From: Geobacteraceae bacterium
Lineage (GTDB): Bacteria > Desulfobacterota > Desulfuromonadia > Geobacterales > Geobacteraceae
Length of the DNA: 12,919 bases
NCBI GenBank assembly: GCA_012797715.1
Contig: JAAZOO010000462.1
Location: 1 to 12,919, forward strand
Direction of reading: 5' to 3'
Part shown: in pieces, positions 1 to 5,818 of the stretch
How the letters are laid out: every line of letters begins with the position of its first letter
How positions within the stretch are numbered: position 1 is the first letter of the stretch
Translations under genes and position numbers: made by a program
The notes under the pieces: generated by a model
What the model saw: the letters and a program-made list of their open reading frames with translations, nothing else
Databases searched by the model: none
Told to the model about the DNA's origin: nothing

Positions 1-1
1 C

Positions 2-1579
2 CGCGAGGCCGCGGGCGCCGACATCCTGGTGGTCAACCACGCCCTCCTGCTGGCGGATGTGGCGCTCCGCTCCGAAACCGGCTACGATTCCTCGGCAATA
101 CTCCCGCCGTTTACCCGACTCATCTTTGACGAGGGACATCACTTGGAGGATACGGCAACCAGTTTCTTTTCCTCCCGCATCTCGCGCCACGGGATCCTGC
201 AGATCCTGGGAAGGCTCCAGCACCCGCGCAAGGTCCAGCGGGGCATCCTTCCCCGCATCTCCGCCCGGCTCGGGCGGGACATACCCCAGGAACTGGATGT
301 CCTCTACATGGAGATATCGGGCATTCTGGAAGGGAAGCTTGTGCCGGGGCGTCTCTCCCTGGCGGAAACGGTGGTCTCCGTTCTCGACTCCCTCGCCCTC
401 TCTCTCCTCTCCTACCTGAAACATGACGGCAAAAAGGCAGGGGAGCGGAAACTGCGCCTCACCCCCGCGGTCTACGGCGATCCCCTCTGGCACGAGGCGG
501 AACAGGCGGTGCGTCGGCTCGTAAAGGAACTGACCGACTACGTCGCCGCGCTGAAGGCATTTTTCAAGGCCTGCGATCAGCTCCCGGAAACGGTCCGGGA
601 AAAGCTCTCCGGAGCCCTCATCGACCTCAGGGGAATCAGGGGGAGGCTGGAGGGGGTCATCCGGGACCTGGGCGTCTTCACCCTGCAGGATGATCGGCTC
701 TGTCACTGGTTTGAGGTAACCGGGGGAGCGCGGGGGATGACCATCCGCCTCTGCTCCTCTCCCATCCAGGTCGCAGAATCCATCAAATCGGTGATCCTGG
801 ACAGATTCCGGACCGTGGTCGTCACCTCCGCCACCCTTGCGGTGGGCGAGAAGTTCGACTACCTGAAAAAAATGACGGGAATCGACCTCCTGGAGAGGGA
901 CAGGGTCACGGACCTGATCCTGGCGTCCCCCTTCGACTACGAACGCCAGGCTTTCATCGGTATCCCCGACGACATCCCCGATCCCACGGAGCGTTCCTTC
1001 ATCTCCTGCCTGGAAGAGTACCTCCTGCGCGGACTTATCGTTTCCCAGGGACGGGCATTCGTCCTCTTCACCTCCTACGACCTTCTGAGCCGCGTCTTTG
1101 CCTCGATCAGGGAGCCTCTGGAAACAGCAGGACTCACGCCCTTGCGCCAGGGCGAGATCAACCGCCATATGCTCCTGAACCGCTTCCGCCGCGAGCGGAA
1201 CGCCGTGCTGTTCGGCACCGACTCCTTCTGGGAGGGGGTGGACGTGCAGGGGAAGGCCCTGGAACTGGTGGTGATCACCCGCCTTCCGTTTCGCGTACCC
1301 ACGGAACCAATCCTGGAAGCCCGCGCCGAGCACCTGACAGCCATGGGCGGCGACCCGTTCATGGAGTACACGGTCCCCCAGGCGGTCATCAAGTTCAAAC
1401 AGGGCTTCGGCAGACTGATACGGAGCCGCGTGGACCGGGGCGCCGTGCTCATCTTCGACAGCCGTGTCTTGTCACGAAACTACGGCCGGTTCTTCCTGGA
1501 TTCCCTTCCGAAGTCACGGATTACGAAAGGCGAGGGAAAAACCGTCTTGCGGGAGATGGAACGCTTTTTTCACGGATAG
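2..1579 (+). CDS. dinG: DinG-family ATP-dependent DNA helicase, 5'-truncated by window edge
   Basis: C-terminal 525 residues of a superfamily 2, XPD/DinG-like helicase, which in this family unwinds DNA 5' to 3' using ATP. The reading frame is open from the first bases, so the true start lies left of the window. Visible motifs in order: the A-D-I-L-V-V-N-H-A segment at the left edge, which in this family directly follows the iron-sulfur cluster cysteines; the Walker B box DEGH at bases 128-139 (DinG proteins normally carry DEGH rather than DEAH); TSAT at 824-835; GTDSFWEGVD (motif V) at 1214-1243; and QGFGRLIR (motif VI, arginine finger) at 1400-1423. The Walker A motif and the cluster cysteines would be in the missing part, so iron-sulfur binding is inferred from the family only. 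It is followed by 222 bp without a gene. The family assignment is strong. Separating DinG from a close YoaA-like paralogue is less certain. Confidence 0.9.
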   Translation, partial: REAAGADILVVNHALLLADVALRSETGYDSSAILPPFTRLIFDEGHHLEDTATSFFSSRISRHGILQILGRLQHPRKVQRGILPRISARLGRDIPQELDVLYMEISGILEGKLVPGRLSLAETVVSVLDSLALSLLSYLKHDGKKAGERKLRLTPAVYGDPLWHEAEQAVRRLVKELTDYVAALKAFFKACDQLPETVREKLSGALIDLRGIRGRLEGVIRDLGVFTLQDDRLCHWFEVTGGARGMTIRLCSSPIQVAESIKSVILDRFRTVVVTSATLAVGEKFDYLKKMTGIDLLERDRVTDLILASPFDYERQAFIGIPDDIPDPTERSFISCLEEYLLRGLIVSQGRAFVLFTSYDLLSRVFASIREPLETAGLTPLRQGEINRHMLLNRFRRERNAVLFGTDSFWEGVDVQGKALELVVITRLPFRVPTEPILEARAEHLTAMGGDPFMEYTVPQAVIKFKQGFGRLIRSRVDRGAVLIFDSRVLSRNYGRFFLDSLPKSRITKGEGKTVLREMERFFHG

Positions 1580-1682
1580 AGGCCCCCGGGGGGAAAGGGG
1601 GAGACCGTTCCGGAAACCGGGAAAGAGCGCTCCCGCGGCTGAAACCGGGACAAATCCGTCGCCCGAATTTCGGGAAAACGCA

Positions 1683-1711
1683 TTGACATCGCGCCGGTAT
1701 TTGGATACCCT
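1683..1711 (+). promoter_or_regulatory. Possible sigma-70 promoter for the 87-residue gene
   Basis: A perfect TTGACA lies at 1683-1688. With a 17-bp spacer the -10 hexamer would be TACCCT (1706-1711), which keeps only the T, A and final T of the consensus. A start would fall near 1718, about 85 bases before the ATG at 1802. The -35 is convincing and the -10 weak, so this is a tentative call. A 10-base direct repeat, GAAACCGGGA, at 1613-1622 and 1641-1650 lies just upstream. Confidence 0.35.
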
Positions 1712-1801
1712 GACAAAAGTTTTCCGCCGTCCCGCAGGCACCCGCCGTGCTTCACCGGGCCTTCCGGGAGGAATTCGATCAAGAAAAGAGAGGACACGGC
1801 C

Positions 1802-2065
1802 ATGGGCCTGATAGATAACCCGGAGCACGCACGAAGGCTTGCCCGCGCCATCATCTCCGATGTGGCCATCTATAACAGGGAAAAGGTTGAGCAGGGCATC
1901 AGGAACGATACCATCTTCGAGTTATTGGAAAACGAACTGGAGGAAGGCCGGCAGCATTTTCAGTCCCGTGTCACTCCAGAACTGGGCGCATCAACCATTT
2001 TTGACCTCGCCATCGTCGACGTTCTTATCAAGCGCGCGGGAAGGATAGAATCCCCCATCTGGTGA
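1802..2065 (+). CDS. Conserved-looking hypothetical protein, 87 aa
   Basis: I do not recognise a named function. The ATG at 1802 has a good ribosome binding site, GAGAGG at 1788-1793 with 8 bases of spacing, and the gene is closed by a hairpin terminator 30 bases after its stop, so it looks like a real single-gene unit. The protein is small, charged and probably mostly helical: an N-terminal helix rich in Arg and Ala (residues 7-22, HARRLARAI...), an acidic stretch at residues 37-50, and a C-terminal segment of hydrophobic residues followed by Arg/Lys (residues 66-87) ending in Trp. It has no signal peptide, membrane segment, cysteine or recognisable metal site. The style resembles short soluble proteins of unknown function that I associate with Geobacteraceae, but this is memory, not a search. 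It sits between a helicase gene and rluD, which gives no clear functional hint. Confidence 0.75.
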   Translation: MGLIDNPEHARRLARAIISDVAIYNREKVEQGIRNDTIFELLENELEEGRQHFQSRVTPELGASTIFDLAIVDVLIKRAGRIESPIW

Positions 2066-2094
2066 CGAGGCTGCGTGGACGGAACGAGTTCGGG

Positions 2095-2130
2095 AAAGGC
2101 GCGGTCCCTCGGGACGCGCCTTTGCTGTTT
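2095..2130 (+). terminator. Hairpin terminator between the 87-aa gene and rluD
   Basis: Bases 2095-2108 and 2111-2123 form an inverted repeat (AAAGGCGCG/CGCGCCTTT plus inner GTCC/GGAC) of about 13 pairs with one bulged G and a tight loop. It is followed by TTTGCTGTTT. The stem is strong but the T tract is interrupted, so termination may be partial. It lies inside the upstream extension of the rluD reading frame and argues against that extension being coding. Confidence 0.6.
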
Positions 2131-2172
2131 GATCGCCCGATGCCCGGCCGGGCGGACGGAGCAGGTGTAGTC

Positions 2173-3144
2173 TTGAAATCCGTGGAACGAATCGAATTGA
2201 ACTGTACACTGGAGGATCCGCCTGAGCGGCTGGATGCATTTATCGCCGCCCGGGTTCCCGATCTGACCCGCTCGGCGGTTCACCGGCTCATCGAGTCGAA
2301 GCGGGTAACGGTGGATGGTGAAACCGCAAAGCCGTCATTGAAGCTGAAGGGGGGAGAACGCATCGCTGTCGAAATCCCTCCTCCGATCCCGGCGACTCCA
2401 TCGGCGGAGGAAATTCCGCTGGATATTCTGTACGAAGACGGCGATCTGATCGTACTGAACAAACCGTCGGGAATGTCGGTGCACCCCGGCGCCGGCACTC
2501 ACGGCGGCACCGTGGTCAACGCCCTTCTCGCCCACTGCGACGACCTCTCCGGCATCGGCGGCGAGATGCGTCCCGGGATTGTCCATCGCATCGACAAGGA
2601 CACCACCGGCGTCATCGTTGTGGCGAAAAACGACCGCTCCCACCAGGGTCTCTCCCACCAGTTCAAGGAGCACACCATCAAGCGGGTGTATCTGGCTCTG
2701 GTATTCGGCTCTCCCAGGACGGACACGGGGCGCATCGAGTCGCCCATCGGCCGCCATCCGGTGGACCGCAAGAAGATGTCCGGATCCGCACGCCGGGGAA
2801 AGCACGCCGTCACTCACTGGAAGGTAATCGACCGTTTCGGACCGGTTTCGGTCTTGGAACTCCGCTTGGAAACCGGCCGTACCCACCAGATTCGCGTTCA
2901 TCTCTCCGAAGCGGGTTTTCCCCTCCTGGGGGATCCTGTGTACGGCGGAACCGGACGTCTCTCGGGCGTAAAGGACACGAAGCTCAGATCCCTGATACGG
3001 GACCTGGGCAGGCAGGCCCTCCATGCACGTCTCCTCGGTTTCGTGCACCCCAGAACCGGCGACTACCTGGAATTCTCCGCGCCCGTTCCGGAAGACATGC
3101 AGCGAGTACTCGACTACCTGCGCAGTCGCGCAGAAGTATCCTAG
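2173..3144 (+). CDS. rluD: 23S rRNA pseudouridine synthase, RluD type
   Basis: RluA/RluD-family pseudouridine synthase; RluD isomerises uridines 1911, 1915 and 1917 in helix 69 of 23S rRNA. The frame is open from GTG 2062, but TTG at 2173 is the likely start. It gives 323 residues, places the catalytic Asp of HRIDKDTTG at residue 141 (139 in E. coli RluD, 326 aa), and has AGG/GGAG-like sequence 7-11 bases upstream. The extension also contains a terminator hairpin. GTG 2182 is a less likely alternative. Domains: N-terminal S4 RNA-binding domain (about residues 18-65), then the catalytic domain with NKPSGMSVHPG (about 96-106), HRIDKDTTG (138-146) and ETGRTHQIRVHL (about 233-244). The distinction from RluA and RluC rests on the S4 domain, length and the neighbour: rluD and pgeF (yfiH) are also adjacent in E. 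coli. The gene ends 256 bp before pgeF. Confidence 0.9.
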   Translation: MKSVERIELNCTLEDPPERLDAFIAARVPDLTRSAVHRLIESKRVTVDGETAKPSLKLKGGERIAVEIPPPIPATPSAEEIPLDILYEDGDLIVLNKPSGMSVHPGAGTHGGTVVNALLAHCDDLSGIGGEMRPGIVHRIDKDTTGVIVVAKNDRSHQGLSHQFKEHTIKRVYLALVFGSPRTDTGRIESPIGRHPVDRKKMSGSARRGKHAVTHWKVIDRFGPVSVLELRLETGRTHQIRVHLSEAGFPLLGDPVYGGTGRLSGVKDTKLRSLIRDLGRQALHARLLGFVHPRTGDYLEFSAPVPEDMQRVLDYLRSRAEVS

Positions 3145-3272
3145 AATCGGCGGGTGAATTCATCCTTCGTTCTCTTCCAACGACTTCACCTGCCGTTTTC
3201 GGATTATGAATTGTGAATGCCCAACTGAAATCACGACAGCATCTTTACAACGCGGCCCGTCGCAGGGCACCC

Positions 3273-3346
3273 GGAGTACGCAGAGGACTTCATACCCATA
3301 GCCGAGAATGTGATGAAAAGCTTTTCTCCCCGTCCTTTGCGCCTCC
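3273..3346. repeat. Degraded palindromic intergenic repeat (copy A)
   Basis: The left arm GGAGTACGCAGAGGAC (3273-3288) is matched by the inverse of the right arm GTCCTTTGCGCCTCC (3332-3346), with one gap and two mismatches. The 43 bases between are unrelated to each other. The arms closely resemble those of the repeat at 8643-8780 (shared core GTACGCAGAG and CTTTGCG). It lies in the 256-bp gap between rluD and pgeF, which otherwise shows no gene. Confidence 0.5.
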
Positions 3347-3400
3347 ACATGCCTTCAGGCATACGTACCATTCTCCATTGTCTGTATAAAGGAGCACTTC

Positions 3401-4201
3401 GTGGAAATAACCAAATCCGGCAAGGTCCACTACCTGGAACCCGAACTGTTTGCCAGCAAGGACATCTCGGTCCAGGGATTCACTACCCGCCATGAGGGAG
3501 TGTCCCGCCCCCCGTACAACTCCCTGAACCTGGGGCCATCAACTCTCGACTCCCCCCATAACGTGGAAGGGAACCGGAGCATCCTGGCGCGCGCCTTCGG
3601 CTCCCGTCTGGAAAAGCTCGTTACCGTCACCCAGGTGCACGGCAGCGACCTCCTTCTCCTTGACGAGCCGAATCCCGACTTTTCCCATTTCCAGAAGCTG
3701 GAGTGCGATGGTATCATCACCAACCAGCCGGGCGTGATGATAGGCGTCTGCGTGGCCGACTGCGTGCCGATCCTCCTTCTTGACCCGGTGCGCCGCGTTG
3801 CCGCGGCACTCCATGCGGGATGGAAGGGAACAGCGGCCGGCATAGCGCGCAAGGGGGTCGAGGCGATCGTCACCCTGTTTGACGGAAGGCCCCGGGACAT
3901 CCTCGCCGCCATCGGCCCGTCCATAGCCCCCTGCTGTTACGAAGTGGACGAGCCGGTTGTGGAGGCTTTCCGTGCGGGAGGGCAGATCATCGAGTCCTTC
4001 ACCACGCCGGCCGGACCCGGCAAGTGGCGACTGGACCTGGTTGAGGCAAACCGGCGGCAACTGCTGCGGGCAGGCATCGGAGAGGAGAACCTGGAAGCGA
4101 GCCATCTCTGCGTTTCCTGCGAAAAGGACCTGTTTTTCTCCTACCGCCGTGACGGCGGCGATACAGGGCGTCAGATGGGATTCATCATGTTGAAGAGGTA
4201 G
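3401..4201 (+). CDS. pgeF: Peptidoglycan editing factor / YfiH-LACC1 family protein
   Basis: Member of the YfiH/DUF152 (multicopper polyphenol oxidoreductase, LACC1-like) family. In E. coli PgeF prevents misincorporation of L-Ser in place of L-Ala in peptidoglycan stems; related proteins act on purine nucleosides. GTG at 3401 is the start, with a strong AAAGGAG (3388-3394) six bases upstream, giving 266 residues (E. coli YfiH is 243). The family metal-site residues are all present: His80 in QVHG, Cys121 in VADC, His138 in HAGWKG; the Cys to His spacing of 17 equals that of E. coli. Also visible are IGPSIAPCCYEVD (about 161-173) and the C-terminal CVSCEKDLFFSYRRD. No signal peptide, so cytoplasmic. 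Located downstream of rluD, a conserved pairing. It ends 54 bp before the epimerase gene and may share its transcript. Confidence 0.92.
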   Translation: MEITKSGKVHYLEPELFASKDISVQGFTTRHEGVSRPPYNSLNLGPSTLDSPHNVEGNRSILARAFGSRLEKLVTVTQVHGSDLLLLDEPNPDFSHFQKLECDGIITNQPGVMIGVCVADCVPILLLDPVRRVAAALHAGWKGTAAGIARKGVEAIVTLFDGRPRDILAAIGPSIAPCCYEVDEPVVEAFRAGGQIIESFTTPAGPGKWRLDLVEANRRQLLRAGIGEENLEASHLCVSCEKDLFFSYRRDGGDTGRQMGFIMLKR

Positions 4202-4255
4202 GATTCTCTTTTCTCTTTTTTCCTTATTTCTTTTCAGCGACTTCATGGAGTTTCC

Positions 4256-5266
4256 ATGGCAAAGATTCTCGTTACCGGCGCTGCCGGATTCATCGGTTTC
4301 CATGTGGCGAAGTACCTTCTTGAGCGGGGTGATTCCATCGTCGGCCTCGACAACCTGAACGACTACTACGATGTCTCCCTGAAGGAGGCGCGGCTGCGGC
4401 AGCTCACCCCACGGGAACGATTCACCTTCCTGCACGGCGATCTGGCAGACCGCCGGACAATGGAGAACCTGTTCGCGGCGCAGGGATTCGACACAGTAAT
4501 CCACTTGGCTGCCCAGGCAGGGGTACGCTACTCTCTTGTCAATCCCCAAGCCTATATCGACAGCAATATTACCGGCTTCTTGAACATACTTGAAGGATGC
4601 CGTCACAACGGTACGGCGCACCTGGTCTATGCCTCATCCAGCTCTGTCTACGGGGCAAACACCCGTATGCCCTTCTCGGTCCACCACAACGTGGATCACC
4701 CGGTGTCTCTCTACGCGGCCACCAAGAAATCCAACGAACTCATGGCCCATACCTACGCGAGCCTCTTCGGGCTGCCCTGCACTGGCCTCCGCTTTTTCAC
4801 CGTCTATGGTCCGTGGGGACGTCCCGACATGGCCCTGTTTCTGTTCACAAGGGCGATCCTGGAGGGTAAACCCATCGACGTTTTCAACGAGGGGAAAATG
4901 AGGCGGGACTTCACCTATATCGACGACATCGTGGAGGGGGTGGTGCGGGTAACGGATCGCACGCCTGCGCCGGATCCCGAGTGGAGCGGCGACACGCCCG
5001 ATCCCGGGACCAGCTATGCGCCATACCGGATCTACAACATCGGCAACAACAATCCGGTGGAACTGCTGCGGTTCATCGAGGTGCTGGAAGAAAAGCTGGG
5101 AAGGAAGGCGGTCAGGAATCTCATGCCCATCCAGCCGGGGGACGTGCCCGCCACCTGCGCCGATGTGGACGACCTGATGCGCGATGCGGGGTTCCGTCCC
5201 AAAACGACCATTGAAGAGGGTATCGGCAGGTTCGTGGACTGGTACCGTGAATACTACGGGGTCTAG
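4256..5266 (+). CDS. UDP-glucuronate 4-epimerase-type NAD-dependent sugar epimerase
   Basis: Extended short-chain dehydrogenase of the CapI/UDP-glucuronate 4-epimerase group, converting UDP-glucuronate to UDP-galacturonate for surface polysaccharide. ATG at 4256 with GGAG (4247-4250) five bases upstream; 336 residues, the usual length. Seen in the sequence: Rossmann NAD motif GAAGFIG at residues 8-14, the LDNLNDYYD segment at 31-39 typical of this group, HLAAQAGVRYS (83-93), the Ser-rich VYASSSSVYG (124-133), the catalytic Tyr153 and Lys157 of YAATK, and FFTVYGPWGRPDMA (180-193), which is a signature shared by bacterial UDP-glucuronate epimerases. No membrane segment. The gene stands alone, away from any polysaccharide cluster, 54 bp after pgeF and closed by a strong terminator. 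The substrate is inferred from family resemblance; a UDP-glucose/galactose epimerase is less likely. Confidence 0.88.
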   Translation: MAKILVTGAAGFIGFHVAKYLLERGDSIVGLDNLNDYYDVSLKEARLRQLTPRERFTFLHGDLADRRTMENLFAAQGFDTVIHLAAQAGVRYSLVNPQAYIDSNITGFLNILEGCRHNGTAHLVYASSSSVYGANTRMPFSVHHNVDHPVSLYAATKKSNELMAHTYASLFGLPCTGLRFFTVYGPWGRPDMALFLFTRAILEGKPIDVFNEGKMRRDFTYIDDIVEGVVRVTDRTPAPDPEWSGDTPDPGTSYAPYRIYNIGNNNPVELLRFIEVLEEKLGRKAVRNLMPIQPGDVPATCADVDDLMRDAGFRPKTTIEEGIGRFVDWYREYYGV

Positions 5267-5277
5267 GGTTCAAGAAA

Positions 5278-5306
5278 ACCTGCCGGGTTTCGCAAACCCG
5301 GCAGGT
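5278..5306. terminator. Bidirectional intrinsic terminator between convergent epimerase and lspA
   Basis: A perfect 13-bp stem (5278-5290 with 5294-5306) closes a three-base loop CGC. On the + strand it is followed by a T-rich run from 5311 (ATTTTCTTTTC); on the - strand the run is TTTTCTTG. It sits 11 bases after the epimerase stop and 14 bases beyond the lspA stop, so it can serve both genes. Confidence 0.9.
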
Positions 5307-5320
5307 CTCACATTTTCTTT

Positions 5321-5818
5321 TCACTTTTCACTTATTTTCTCTTTTTTCCTTCTTTCCTCCCGAATCATATCAACGGCCAGAAGACCCACACCGACGCAGA
5401 TGGCGGAATCCGCCACATTGAAGGCCGGCCAGAAGTGCTCGTACCAGTGGACGTTGAGAAAGTCGATCACCTCGCCGAGGCGAATCCGGTCGATGAGATT
5501 GCCGACCGCGCCGGCAAAGACCAGTGCCAGACCCCAGGCCGTCAACTTCTGGTCGGGCCTGAGCTTGCGGAAGACGGCCAGGACAACGACCGCCGCCACA
5601 ATCGATACGGTAATGAGAAACGGCAGACGGACGCTGCTGTCCCGGAGGAATCCGAATGCCGCGCCCTGATTGCGGGTATGGATAATCTCGAAAAAGTTTT
5701 CCACCACGGTGATGGTGCCGTGGAATTCCAGAGTGCGGACGATGAACAGCTTGGTCGCCTGGTCGAGAATGATTACCGGCAGGGCTACCCCGATCAGGAA
5801 GAGATAGCGGTTATTCAT
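5321..5818 (-). CDS. lspA: Lipoprotein signal peptidase (signal peptidase II)
   Basis: Inner-membrane aspartyl protease that cleaves the signal peptide of diacylglyceryl-modified prolipoproteins. The start is ATG at 5818, overlapping the ileS stop as ATGA, with GAGG seven bases upstream; this gives 165 residues, the usual size. Four hydrophobic segments are visible at about residues 5-24, 65-83, 94-108 and 131-148. Family motifs are LDQATK (18-23), NQGAAFG (50-56), GNLIDR with catalytic Asp110, and FNVADS with catalytic Asp137. The C-terminus is a basic, highly charged tail (REERRKKEKISEK). It is the second gene of the ileS-lspA unit, an arrangement also found in E. coli, and probably translationally coupled to ileS. 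The globomycin-sensitive activity is a family property. Confidence 0.95.
   Translation of the reverse strand: MNNRYLFLIGVALPVIILDQATKLFIVRTLEFHGTITVVENFFEIIHTRNQGAAFGFLRDSSVRLPFLITVSIVAAVVVLAVFRKLRPDQKLTAWGLALVFAGAVGNLIDRIRLGEVIDFLNVHWYEHFWPAFNVADSAICVGVGLLAVDMIREERRKKEKISEK

Noticed and set aside
2062..2172. N-terminal extension of RluD from GTG 2062
   Set aside because: Contains a terminator hairpin, has no family counterpart, and displaces the catalytic Asp from its usual position; TTG 2173 fits better.
2038..2757. The string GRIESPI occurs both at the end of the 87-aa protein and within RluD
   Set aside because: In RluD it is a normal family motif; codons differ between the two places and flanking residues are unrelated, so chance is the best explanation.
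3385..3390. TATAAA as a -10 box for pgeF
   Set aside because: It overlaps the ribosome binding site, only 11 bases before the GTG, and no -35 is evident.
3539..4621. 360-codon - strand open frame across pgeF and the epimerase gene
   Set aside because: Antisense to two confident genes and spanning their gap; no recognisable domain.
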